Below the pieces are notes generated by a model. That model searched no databases, was not told the DNA's origin, and worked only from the letters and a program-made list of their open reading frames with translations. Shown here piece by piece: positions 36,896 to 45,747 of a stretch of 64,000 bases of DNA. A program made the position numbers and the translations under genes. Source of the stretch: DOZZ01 sp963792655 (GTDB taxonomy: Bacteria > Acidobacteriota > Terriglobia > Bryobacterales > Bryobacteraceae); NCBI GenBank assembly GCA_963792655.1, contig CAWBWU010000003.1, forward strand, positions 620,001 to 684,000, read 5' to 3'. Position 1 is the stretch's first letter, and every line of letters begins with the position of its first letter.

Positions 36896-38335
36896 ATGAA
36901 CGCTGATGAAAAACGCGCATTGAGCGCCATCTCACGCCGCGGCTTTATGGGCGCGACGGGCGCGGCAACCCTGGCGGCACTCGCCGGGCGCGCGCCGCAG
37001 TTGCAAGCTTCGGAAACGAAGTTGGAGCCGAAAGCGGACACCGTCATCCTGCTTTGGATGGCGGGCGGTATGGCGCAGACCGAGACGTTCGACCCGAAGC
37101 GCTACACGCCTTACGAGAACGGCTTGAAGTCCAATGACGTGCTCAGCACATTCAAGCCGATCCCCACGGCCGTCGACAACATTCAGTTGTCGGAAGGCCT
37201 GGAACGCATCGGCAAGGTGATGGACCGCGGCGCGTTGATTCGTTCTTATCGCGGCGGCGATCTCGGCTTCATTCTGCACTCGCGGCATCAATATCAGTGG
37301 CACACCGGCTATGCGCCGCCGCAAACGGTTGCGATGCCGCATATCGGCGCCGTCATCTCGAAGACGCTCGGCCCGCGCAACTCCGAACATGCCGGCGTTC
37401 ATCGACATCGGGCAGAATCTCGAAATCGGCGGCGAGAGCGCGGGCATCAAGGCGTTTCACACGGCGGGCTTTCTCGGCAGCGACTATGGCCCGTTCCTGA
37501 TCACCTACCCCGAAGATGCCGCCGCGAGCGTGCGGCCGCCGGCGGACATGGGCGATGCGCGCTTTGCCGCGCGTCATGAACTTTATGAAGAAGCTGGAAG
37601 CGCAGAGCCCGATCCGCCAATACGGCAGCGACTTTCAGAACGCGGCGCTGACTGCGCTCGATGGAGTCCGCACACCGCCTGCTGACTTCGCCCTCGGCGA
37701 AGGCGTTCGACCTCTCGCTTGAACCGCGCAAGAGCTACGACATCTACAACACCGGCCGCTTTGGGCTGGGCTGTCTGCTGGCGCGGCGGCTTACCGAAGC
37801 GGGCGCGCGCTTCATCGAAGTCACGACCGAGTACATCCCGTTCAAGAATTGGGACACGCACGAGAACGGCCACGACGCGCGCCGTGGGGATGAAGCAGCA
37901 GATCGATGCGCCCATCGCGCAGTTGGTGCTGGATCTGGAAGAGCGCGGCCTGCTGAATCGCACGCTGATTGTTCTGGCGAGCGAGTTCGGCCGCGACATG
38001 ATGATGGAGGGCAAGCCCGGCAAGCCGGTGAAGGACCAGGTGACGGTGCCCGACGTCATCACCAGCCCAAGAACTACGGCATGCACCGCCACTTCACCGA
38101 CGCGGGTAGCGTGCTGATGTTCGGCGGCGGAATCAAGAAGGGCTTCCTCTACGGCAAGACCGCGGACGAGCGGCCCTGCAAGACGATTGAGAACCCGATG
38201 GACATCGGGCAATTGCACGCAACGATCTATCACGCGCTAGGCATCGCGCCGGATCATGCCTTCGTGGTGGAGAAGCGGCCGGTGTACGTGACATTGGACG
38301 GGAAGAGCAAACCGGTGTTGGAGTTGTTTGGGTAA
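36896..38335 (+). CDS. DUF1501 family protein with Tat-like signal (pair B, multiple frameshifts)
   Basis: The N-terminus has a twin-arginine signal (SRRGFMGATGAATLAALAG) and VILLWMAGGMAQTETFDPKR. The rest runs through about five frame changes (near 37380, 37575, 37660, 37880 and 38070). It includes HTAGFLGSDYGPFL, MNFMKKLEAQSPIRQYGSDF, HRLLTSPSAKAFDLSLEPRK, LASEFGRDMMMEG and LMFGGGIKKGFLYGKT. Joined, it is about 480 residues, the usual DUF1501 length, with the metal-hydrolase-like motifs present. Sequence errors are the likeliest cause; a decaying paralogue of the intact pair-A protein is the alternative. Confidence 0.8.
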
Positions 38336-38348
38336 AGACGGGGCGCTT

Positions 38349-38821
38349 GTGAGCACATTTCTTAGTCTCTGCGGATTCGCACCTGGGGCTGGACTGGGCA
38401 GATACGATGACGCCAAGCTTTCTCGTTTTATTCGACTGACGATTTGGGCACTGGTTGCCTGTGCGGTGTGGCTCGCGGCAGTGTTGATGCTCCTCAGTCC
38501 CGACGCGGAGACTTGCGCCCAATTTGTGTCGCGATGGCTGGGACTTTCCCTTTCGTGTTTGCTTACGAATTAATTGCAGTACCGTTCGTGATCGTTGTAT
38601 TTCTGGTCGCTGGTCTCGTCGGGAAATTCCTCGAACGAATACTCCATCTCCTCGACAACCGAGAACCCGGTTGTGATCACTTCGATCTCGGAGCTTTTGT
38701 CCTGTCGTTGGGCACAGTGTTGGCAATGTGCTTGGCCGGCTTCTGCGAAAGTTGGCGGACCGGTTGGGATGGGCCAAGGGCCGCCCGTTTCACGATGTCT
38801 TATGCGAGGGCCCAACGGTAA
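38349..38821 (+). CDS. Putative small membrane protein (frameshifted)
   Basis: A GTG at 38349 opens a frame with one hydrophobic helix (LTIWALVACAVWLAAVLMLL) that stops at 38571. From about 38545 a second frame continues with two more helices (FVFAYELIAVPFVIVVFLVA and LGAFVLSLGTVLAMCLAGF) to 38821. One frameshift would join them into a three-helix protein of ~155 residues. I recognise no family. Starting 11 bases after the DUF1501 stop, it could be an operon member or an unrelated gene. Confidence 0.4.
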
Positions 38822-39098
38822 GATTTCTTCGCGGTTGCGCTACAAAACTCGCTTTCATGCGCACTCGAAAGGTACATAGGAAGGGGATCTTTCGGGATTT
38901 CTCGTAAGAAGATATAAGGCCCGATTCGAAGCCGAGCGCTCTACCTTCGCTGACACTTGAAAGGAGTGCGCCAAGCCTGTCGATGAAAGTAGGCTGCCGC
39001 CGCGACCAAGCATCAAGTAGGAGATCTGAGCGGTCATCATAAACAATGGTATTTTAGTTTTCAACGTTACCCATTTCACGCAATTTTCTTGAGCAGCC
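38822..39098. other. Non-coding or decayed stretch
   Basis: About 280 bases of lower GC with no recognisable gene. Two minus-strand frames are open across most of it (one reads 38855-39079), but neither shows a known motif or a convincing start. No hairpin or promoter stands out. Confidence 0.4.
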
Positions 39099-39101
39099 TG
39101 A

Positions 39102-39320
39102 AGCCCAGATTCGGAAAGGGCAGAAATCGGTCTTATTCTATGGGAGAACTATCGTATCGACGCGTTCCGGACAGCGAAGAGTGACGACGTCGATCAGGCC
39201 TTTCGCGATCACATTGGAGCTCAAGTGGGCGGCATCATTGGAATGACGGCGCTATCGCACTTGAAGATGACTATCGATTACGCAAGTGGCTCGCTGCACT
39301 TCGAACGCAGCAAGAGCGAT
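39102..39320 (+). pseudogene. Remnant of a retropepsin-like aspartyl protease
   Basis: An open frame without its own start begins after a stop at 39099. It contains GGIIGMTALSHLKMTIDYAS followed by GSLHFERS. This matches the C-terminal part of bacterial retropepsin-like proteins, where an I/L-G-x-x-x-L motif is followed by a strand of the form xVTIDYxxxRLxLE. The N-terminal DTG active-site half is not found upstream. The upstream 300 bases also look decayed, so this appears to be the end of a broken gene. Confidence 0.45.
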
Positions 39321-39769
39321 CTACGGAATAGGTGCGTCGGAGCAGGAGGGCAACCCTTAGCGATCCGGCGCGCGCCACTCGACGCGCCTCTCTGTCCTTC
39401 AACACATCCCACGAATAATACTGTTCGTGCATCGCGCGCTGTGCTCCGAAGGGTGGTCGTCGCGTTCACCTTTTCCAATGACGCTGAATCCGGTCGGCAA
39501 GCGTCCGCAAGATATTCCACAATCCGGTCAATCCAGAACAGGGTCAGCGTCTCGTGGTAGCCGCTGCTGTCGGTGTGCTGGCCGCCTTGACTTAAGTGAT
39601 ATCGATAGAGTCCCTGCTTGATCCGCTCAGTCGCTTCTTCGCGGCTGAGTGTCAGCAGGTAATAGCTGCCCATGCTGATGTGCGTCGCATGGGTCCATTG
39701 CTTCGCGGGCCAGGTGCCTTTTTCGAATGCATCGATAAAGGCGCTCAGGTCCGCGTCGCTTGCAAACAC
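39278..39769 (-). CDS. Conserved hypothetical protein (likely frameshifted at the C-terminus)
   Basis: The N-terminal ~90 residues (FIDAFEKGTWPAKQWTHATH, YYLLTLSREEATERIKQGL, SGYHETLTLFWIDR) follow the pattern of a widespread small protein family with a WTHxxH motif, whose function I do not know. After about residue 95 the translation becomes Arg/Ser-rich and unlike the family. A neighbouring frame reads HEQYYSWDVLKDREARR, which fits the family's ending, so an indel near 39430-39480 is likely and the true stop may be 39357. Its GTG start overlaps the stop of the S1 gene by one base, implying coupling. Confidence 0.6.
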   Translation of the reverse strand: MFASDADLSAFIDAFEKGTWPAKQWTHATHISMGSYYLLTLSREEATERIKQGLYRYHLSQGGQHTDSSGYHETLTLFWIDRIVEYLADACRPDSASLEKVNATTTLRSTARDARTVLFVGCVEGQRGASSGARRIAKGCPPAPTHLFRRSLLLRSKCSEPLA

Positions 39770-41529
39770 TAGCCCGCGAGTTCCACGTCGATGCGCTTCT
39801 TCTCGGCATCGAGCTTGACGATCTTAAACGAGCGAACCTGACCAGCACGCAAAGCTTCTTTGCCGCCTGACTTCGATTCACTCGCGGCTTGTGGCGCGGG
39901 ACCGCTTTTCCACTTCGCCGCCAGCATGGAACTGAGTGCCGACACGTCAGCGCTGCTCTTCGCGCTGGACTGCTTCTCTTCTTTCGCGCCCTCTTTTTCA
40001 GAGAGAGCGCAATACGCAATGACGCCTTCGCCGAGTTCAACTGAAACTCGGTTGCGAGCCAAATCAGAAACACGGCCGGTGACCGTGTCGCCTTCTTTGT
40101 GCTCCGCGATGTACTCATCCGCCGCAGTCGGGATCAACTGCTTCATGCCAAGGCGAAGCCGGCGGCGCGAGCGATCGAGCTCCAATACTTGCGCCCGGAC
40201 GATCTGGCCGACTTTCAACTCATCTGAAGGATGACTGATGCGCTTCTCGTTGCTGATGTCGCCGACGTGAATCATGCCCTCGATGTGTTCATCGAGCTGC
40301 ACGAACGCACCGAACTTCGTCAGGCTGATGACCGGAGCTTCAACGGTTGCGCCGACGGGATACTTCGTTTCCGATTCTTCCCACGGATCGCCAAGCGCTT
40401 GCTTCAGACCAAGGGAAATGCGCTTCTCCTCGGGCTTCACCGCGAGCACCACAACTTCCACTGCGTCGCCCGGCTTCAACACATCGGAAGGCTTGCGCAC
40501 CTTCTTCGACCACGACATCTCCGAAAGGTGAATCAACCCATCGAGACCGGCTTCGAGTTCCACGAAGGCACCGAAGTCCGCCACGCGCGATACAGTGCCC
40601 TTGACGCGCTCACCGACGTGATACTTCTCGGCCGCGCCGGACCACGGATCTTTCTGCAACTGCTTCAGGCCCAGCGAAACTTTCTTGCGGTTGCGATCGA
40701 CTTTCAGAATCTGCACATCGATCTGCTGCCCGATTGTCAAAACGTCGGAAGGCTTGTTAATGCGGCCGTACGACATTTCTGAAACATGCAGCATGCCGTC
40801 GATGCCGCCGATGTCGAGATATGCGGCGTAATCCACCAGGCTGCGAACCGTCGCGTGCACCACCTGGCCTTCGGTCAATTCCGTGTAGCGGTTCTCGCGG
40901 GCAACTTTCGCCTGATCTTCCAGAATGACGCGGCGGTCGACAACGACATCGTCATCGTCTTTGTCGAGTTTGATGATGCGGCACTCGATGTCCTGCCCGA
41001 CAAGCTTGCCCAACTCCGCGGCGTCACGCGTGCCGCTGCGGGAAGCCGGCATGAACGCGCGGGTGCCCACGTCCACCGTTACGCCGCCCTTGATCAAACC
41101 CGTTACACGCCCTGCAACGGTTCGCTTTTCGTTGAAGGCAGTTTCGAGCGCCGTCCAATCTTTCGGCTGGTCGATGTGCAGCAGCGAGAGCTTGTAATAG
41201 CCCTCATCATCGCGCCCGTTGTAATTCACCTTCATCTTCTGGCCGGGCTTGATCGTGATGTTGCCATCTTTGTCACGGAACTGCGCCGCCGGAAGTCTGC
41301 CCTCGATCTTCATCCCGATGTCCAGGAAAACCGAGTCACCGCTGATCGACACCACCGTCGCGTCGCGCCCTTCAGCACTGTTCTCGCGCTTCTCCTGGTG
41401 GGATTGTTCGAATTGGTTTAGGAGCTCGCCGAAGGATGATTCCTCGTTTGCAGCCTCTTCAGGCGCAGACGTGGCATCCAACGCGCGGTCCAACTCTGTT
41501 TGATTGGGCATGGGGGGATCCGCTTTCAT
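39769..41529 (-). CDS. rpsA: 30S ribosomal protein S1
   Basis: 586 residues with six S1 (OB-fold) domains. Recognisable examples are VSISGDSVFLDIGMKIEGRL, VRSLVDYAAYLDIGGIDGML, VSRVADFGAFVELEAGLDGL and ISLTKFGAFVQLDEHIEGMI, each ending in a HVSEMS or HLSEMS type motif. S1 helps the 30S subunit bind mRNA with weak or no Shine-Dalgarno. The start may be 41529 or an internal ATG at 41511 (PNQTELDRAL). It is divergent from the histidine kinase with only 28 bases between the starts. The fifth and sixth domains are more divergent. Confidence 0.93.
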   Translation of the reverse strand: MKADPPMPNQTELDRALDATSAPEEAANEESSFGELLNQFEQSHQEKRENSAEGRDATVVSISGDSVFLDIGMKIEGRLPAAQFRDKDGNITIKPGQKMKVNYNGRDDEGYYKLSLLHIDQPKDWTALETAFNEKRTVAGRVTGLIKGGVTVDVGTRAFMPASRSGTRDAAELGKLVGQDIECRIIKLDKDDDDVVVDRRVILEDQAKVARENRYTELTEGQVVHATVRSLVDYAAYLDIGGIDGMLHVSEMSYGRINKPSDVLTIGQQIDVQILKVDRNRKKVSLGLKQLQKDPWSGAAEKYHVGERVKGTVSRVADFGAFVELEAGLDGLIHLSEMSWSKKVRKPSDVLKPGDAVEVVVLAVKPEEKRISLGLKQALGDPWEESETKYPVGATVEAPVISLTKFGAFVQLDEHIEGMIHVGDISNEKRISHPSDELKVGQIVRAQVLELDRSRRRLRLGMKQLIPTAADEYIAEHKEGDTVTGRVSDLARNRVSVELGEGVIAYCALSEKEGAKEEKQSSAKSSADVSALSSMLAAKWKSGPAPQAASESKSGGKEALRAGQVRSFKIVKLDAEKKRIDVELAG

Positions 41530-41545
41530 TTTTGCACAGGACGGT

Positions 41546-41551
41546 TAAGAT
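41546..41551 (+). promoter_or_regulatory. Putative -10 element at histidine kinase start
   Basis: TAAGAT at 41546-41551 ends 6 bases before the GTG start at 41558. It lies inside the 28-base gap between the divergent S1 and kinase genes, so promoter elements for both must overlap coding sequence or each other. Confidence 0.35.
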
Positions 41552-41557
41552 GTCGGG

Positions 41558-42814
41558 GTGAGGCTCCCGGCAGCGCGGCGCATCGGTGTGCAGGATGTAG
41601 TGGTCCTGCTGCTCTTTGCAGCACTGGCCGCAACCGGTGCGGGCGACCGTTGGGAGATTGCGCTGATCGCCGCGCTGGGCTTGTTGCAGTTACTCGAACC
41701 GCGCATCGTATTCGATCAGCCCACGCCGACAAAGGTCGCGTGGATATCGGCAAAACTGCTGCTCGGTTATCTCTTGATCGGCTATACCGGCGGGCTTACT
41801 AGTCCCTACTACCTGGTACTGTTACTGCCCGTGATCTCTGCCGCAACATCGCTTGGCGTGTTCGGCACGCTCGCATTCACCGTTGTTTCGTGCGCTGCGT
41901 ATCTTTCGTTTCTGCTCTTCATCGATTGGAATGAGTTCAGTCTGGAGAAAGCGCAGATCGCGGAACTTGCGCGGCGGCTCTTGTTCCTCGCGATCTCGGG
42001 AACGTTGGTAAACACGCTGGCCGGTGCATTGCGCGATCAGTTTGTGCGCTATAAAGCCGTCGCCGAGCAACTCGCCGAGGCGAATCGCAACTTAGGCGAG
42101 GCCGAGGCGCAGGTTCGCCGTTCTGAGCGGCTCGCAGCGTTGGGCCAACTTTCAGCCGGGCTCGCGCATGAGTTGCGCAATCCGCTGGGCACGATTAAAG
42201 CATCCGCAGAAATGCTCGCGCGCGGCGGCAACTCGGGCGAGATCGCGCAGGAAATTGCCGGCTTTATCACCACCGAGGCTGACCGCACCAATTCACTCGT
42301 CACGCGCTTTCTCGATTTCGCGCGCCCGCTGCAGTTGCGGCCTGCGGTCGCATCACTCAGCGATGTGATCAGCCGCGCTCTCACCGAAGAGCAGCCGCTC
42401 GCAGCCGCGCGCAGAGTCACGATCTATCGCAACGATGCTCACGACCTTCCGCCGTTTCCGATGGACGCGGAGTTGATGGAGCGTGTGCTCGTGAATCTGT
42501 TGAGCAACGCGGTGCAGGCGAGCCCGCCGGAGTCGATCGTCACAATCAAATCGCGGCTGGCTGGTGATTGCGTCGAGATCGATGTCATCGATCGCGGTTG
42601 TGGCGTCGATCCCAAGATGGCCGACAGCATCTTCAACCCTTTCGTCACCACGAAGAGTGAAGGCACAGGGCTTGGTCTGGCGATTGTCGCGAAGATTGTC
42701 GATGAGCATGGCGGCAGAATTTTGTTCGAGAGCGAACCGGGCAAGGGTGCGACTTTTCGCGTGTCGCTGCCGTTCCAGGGTATTCGAATTGCTGAAGCAC
42801 AAGAGGTCACATGA
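41558..42814 (+). CDS. Membrane sensor histidine kinase (NtrB-like group)
   Basis: 418 residues. About five or six N-terminal membrane helices (VVVLLLFAALAATGAG, AKLLLGYLLIGYTGGL, SPYYLVLLLPVISAA) precede the kinase core. The H-box is LAHELRNPLGTIK with H204, followed by the N-box (VLVNLLSNAVQ) and DRGCGVDP and GTGLGLAIVAKI (G boxes). The absence of a periplasmic loop suggests sensing within or near the membrane. It overlaps the sigma-54 activator by 4 bases, so the pair forms one two-component system. The stimulus is unknown. Confidence 0.9.
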   Translation: MRLPAARRIGVQDVVVLLLFAALAATGAGDRWEIALIAALGLLQLLEPRIVFDQPTPTKVAWISAKLLLGYLLIGYTGGLTSPYYLVLLLPVISAATSLGVFGTLAFTVVSCAAYLSFLLFIDWNEFSLEKAQIAELARRLLFLAISGTLVNTLAGALRDQFVRYKAVAEQLAEANRNLGEAEAQVRRSERLAALGQLSAGLAHELRNPLGTIKASAEMLARGGNSGEIAQEIAGFITTEADRTNSLVTRFLDFARPLQLRPAVASLSDVISRALTEEQPLAAARRVTIYRNDAHDLPPFPMDAELMERVLVNLLSNAVQASPPESIVTIKSRLAGDCVEIDVIDRGCGVDPKMADSIFNPFVTTKSEGTGLGLAIVAKIVDEHGGRILFESEPGKGATFRVSLPFQGIRIAEAQEVT

Positions 42815-44160
42815 AGCAGCGCATTCTGATTGTCGAAGATGAAGAAAAGCTGCGCCGCGTGATGGAACTGCAGCTCGTGTCCGAGGGCTTTCAGGTGGAC
42901 CAAGCCCGCACCGCCGAAGAAGCGCTGCCGCTGCTGGACCGCGTGGATCTGATTCTGACGGATCTGCGTCTGCCCGGCATGGACGGCCTGGAACTACTGC
43001 AGTTGATTAAGCGGCAGAACTCTCACGCGCCAGTGATTGTGATGACGGCGTACGGCACGGTCGAGAACGCAGTGCAGGCGATGAAGTCGGGCGCGGCTGA
43101 CTTCTTATTGAAGCCGTTCGTTTCGCTCGATCATTTCGTCACGGTCGTCCGCAAAGCTCTGGAAGTTCGCAAGCTGCGCGATGAGAACCGCGAGTTGCGC
43201 GAACAACTCGGGCAGCGTTATGACTTCAAGAACATCGTCGGCCGCAGCAAGCCGATGCAGGAGATTTTCGCGACGGTACTGCGCGTTGCTCCTACACGTT
43301 CAACGGTCCTGCTCGCGGGCGAAAGCGGCGTTGGCAAAGATCTGATCGCGCGCGCGATCCACTTTCACTCGCCGCGAGCTGAAAAGCCGTTGGTGAAAAT
43401 CAACTGCACCGCACTCCCTGAAAACCTGATGGAGTCTGAGCTGTTCGGTTATGAGAAAGGCGCGTTCACAGGTGCGCTGACCAGCAAACCCGGCAAGTTC
43501 GAACAGGCCGATCATGGCAGCGTGTTTCTCGATGAAATCGGCGACGTTCCCGCCAACATTCAAGTGAAGTTATTGCGTGTGTTGCAGGAGCGTGAGTTCG
43601 AGCGGCTGGGCAGCAACAAGACCGTGAGCATCGATGTACGCGTGATCGCTGCCACCAATCAGGACCTGCGCGCCGCGCTCGAGCAGGGCACCTTTCGCGA
43701 AGATCTTTACTACCGGTTGAATGTGGTGCCGATCGAGATTCCGCCTTTGCGTGAACGTCGTGAAGACATTCGCGACCTGGCCATTCACTTCGTTCATAAA
43801 CTGGCGGCGGACTCGGGCGGGCGTGTTGATTCGATCACTGAACCCGCCATTGACAAGCTGCTGGCTTATCACTGGCCCGGCAATGTGCGCGAGCTCGAGA
43901 ACGTCATCGAGCGAAGCCTGGTGATGGCGCGCGGCAGTCAGTTGGACGCGGATGATATCCGCCTCGACATGCAGCTTCGTACGCGTCACGCCAATTCCGA
44001 TCTGACGCTGCCCGCAGGCATGACGCTCGATCAGTATGAGCAGGAACTCATTCGCGAAGCGTTGAAAAAAGCAGATGGCAACAAGAGCCAGGCGGCGCGT
44101 GCTTTGGGCTTAACGCGCAATGCACTGCGTTACCGTTTGACGCAAATGGGCATTGAGTAG
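42811..44160 (+). CDS. Sigma-54-dependent response regulator (NtrC family)
   Basis: 449 residues in three parts. The receiver domain (residues 1-120) has phospho-acceptor D51 in LTDLRLPGMDG. The AAA+ domain has Walker A GESGVGKD, the sigma-54-binding loop GAFTGA, Walker B VFLDEIGD and the arginine finger region FREDLYYRLNVVPI. A Fis-type helix-turn-helix (NKSQAARALGLTRNALRYRL) closes it. It activates transcription at sigma-54 promoters after phosphorylation by the upstream kinase, with which it is translationally coupled. No target promoter could be identified here. Confidence 0.95.
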   Translation: MKQRILIVEDEEKLRRVMELQLVSEGFQVDQARTAEEALPLLDRVDLILTDLRLPGMDGLELLQLIKRQNSHAPVIVMTAYGTVENAVQAMKSGAADFLLKPFVSLDHFVTVVRKALEVRKLRDENRELREQLGQRYDFKNIVGRSKPMQEIFATVLRVAPTRSTVLLAGESGVGKDLIARAIHFHSPRAEKPLVKINCTALPENLMESELFGYEKGAFTGALTSKPGKFEQADHGSVFLDEIGDVPANIQVKLLRVLQEREFERLGSNKTVSIDVRVIAATNQDLRAALEQGTFREDLYYRLNVVPIEIPPLRERREDIRDLAIHFVHKLAADSGGRVDSITEPAIDKLLAYHWPGNVRELENVIERSLVMARGSQLDADDIRLDMQLRTRHANSDLTLPAGMTLDQYEQELIREALKKADGNKSQAARALGLTRNALRYRLTQMGIE

Positions 44161-44166
44161 CGCTTC

Positions 44167-44172
44167 TACAAT
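44167..44172 (+). promoter_or_regulatory. Putative -10 element just before purH
   Basis: TACAAT at 44167-44172, one base from the TATAAT consensus, ends 6 bases before the purH ATG at 44179. A matching -35 box at 17 bases is not evident. If it is used, purH mRNA would be leaderless. Confidence 0.4.
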
Positions 44173-44178
44173 GGGGGA

Positions 44179-45711
44179 ATGCCCCAGATCCGACGCGCTC
44201 TGCTTAGCGTCACCGACAAGACCGGTATTGTTGCATTCGCGCGCGTGCTGCATGAGCTTGGCGTTCAGCTCATCTCAACCGGCGGCACTGCGAACGCGTT
44301 GCGCGAAGCGGCGCTACCGGTAGTCGACGTCGCGGAGGTCACGGGCTTTCCCGAGATGCTCGACGGGCGCGTGAAGACCATGCACCCGAAAATCACAGGT
44401 GGCATTCTGGCGGTGCGCGACAACGCGGCACATCGTGCAGCGATGGAAAAGCACGGCATCAGCACCATCGATCTGGTTGTCGTGAATTTGTATGAGTTCG
44501 AAAAGGTTGCCGCTCGCGCGGGCGTTTCAAAGGGAGAACTGATCGAGAACATCGACATCGGCGGACCCACGATGATTCGTTCTGCCGCTAAGAACTATCA
44601 CGATGTCGCGGTAGTGACGGACGTTGCGGACTACGACGCGATCGCCGGCGAGTTGCGTGTGACCCGAGGTCTGCTGAGCCAGGACACCACATGGCGGCTG
44701 GCGCAAAAAGCATTCGAGAAAACCGCCGCGTACGATTTGGCGATCAGCAAAAAGCTGCGCTCGTTGGACGCCGAAACGAGTGGCTTGCCGGCTGCGTTGG
44801 ACCTGCATGTACGCAAAGCGTTTCGACCTGCGCTACGGTGAGAACCCGCATCAGAGCGCGGCGCTTTACAGCGGTTCGGAACGCGGCATAGCAGGCGCGG
44901 AGCAGTTGCAAGGCAAAGAGCTCTCGTACAACAACCTGGTGGATCTGGATGCCGCGTGGCTGTTGTGTCAGGAGTTTGAGCGCCCGGCCGCAGCCATCAT
45001 CAAGCACACCAACCCTTCGGGCTGCGCCGAGAACGAGAGTCAGGCAGAGGCTTACCGGCAGGCGTTGTCGTGCGATCCGATTTCTGCGTTCGGCGGTGTG
45101 ATCGGATTCAACCGCGAGGTGGATGAAGCAACCGCGTCGGAGATCGCGCGGACGTTTATCGAAGCGATCGCGGCGCCCGGCTTCAGCGACGGTGCGTTGC
45201 GGGTGCTGTCGGCCAAGAAGAACCTGCGCTTAGTGAAAGTACTTGCCGAGCCGGAAGGACTGATCCTGAAAACGATCACTGGCGGTTATCTGGTACAGAC
45301 TCCCGATACGCATCGCCTGGATCGCGCTCAGCTCGAAGTGAAGACCAGGCGCGCGCCGACTGAACAGGAGTGGCGAGCACTCGAGTTCGTCTGGAAGGTG
45401 ACCAAGCACGTTAAGTCGAACGCGATTGTCTACGCACGTGACGGACAGACGTTAGGTGTCGGCGCGGGGCAGATGAGCCGGGTTGACTCGGTAAAGATCG
45501 GCGCATCACGGGCCGTGCTGCCACTCGCCGGTAGCGTGGTGGGGTCGGATGCGTTCTTCCCCTTCCCCGATGGGTTAGAAGCCGCTGCTAAAACGGCGCG
45601 ACGGCTTTCATTCAGCCGGGCGGGTCGGTGAAAGATGCTGATGTGATCGCTGCCGCAGACCGGTTGGGTGTTGCGATGGTGTTCACCGGCGTGCGGCACT
45701 TCCGCCACTGA
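44179..45711 (+). CDS. purH: Bifunctional AICAR formyltransferase/IMP cyclohydrolase PurH (two frameshifts)
   Basis: The first frame (to 44841) carries the IMP cyclohydrolase MGS-like domain: ALLSVTDKTGIVAFARVLHE, LISTGGTANAL, DGRVKTMHPKITGGIL and NIDIGGPTMIRSAAKN. The second frame carries the AICAR transformylase: FDLRYGENPHQSAALY, AIIKHTNPSGCAENES and SCDPISAFGGVIGFNREVD. The third frame gives the ending, FIQPGGSVKDADVIAAADRL to VFTGVRHFRH. Frame changes lie near 44820 and 45594; the second is at an A-run (AAAAC where AAAAAC is needed), typical of a homopolymer error. PurH catalyses the last two steps of IMP synthesis. It is the first gene on this side of the terminator-like hairpin. Confidence 0.92.
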
Positions 45712-45735
45712 CGAGGGGCCGTGCGGGCCCCTCGT
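45711..45735. terminator. Perfect hairpin between convergent purH and secreted-protein gene
   Basis: ACGAGGGGCC (45711-45720) pairs fully with GGCCCCTCGT (45726-45735) around a GTGCG loop. It starts on the last base of the purH stop codon. It lies between two converging genes, so it could stop transcription from both sides. It lacks a T-run, so efficiency without Rho is uncertain. Confidence 0.6.
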
Positions 45736-45747
45736 CCGCGCAAACGG

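Noticed and set aside
38855..39079. Minus-strand open frame of 74 residues
   Set aside because: No motif, and a competing frame on the same strand is equally open; composition does not look coding.
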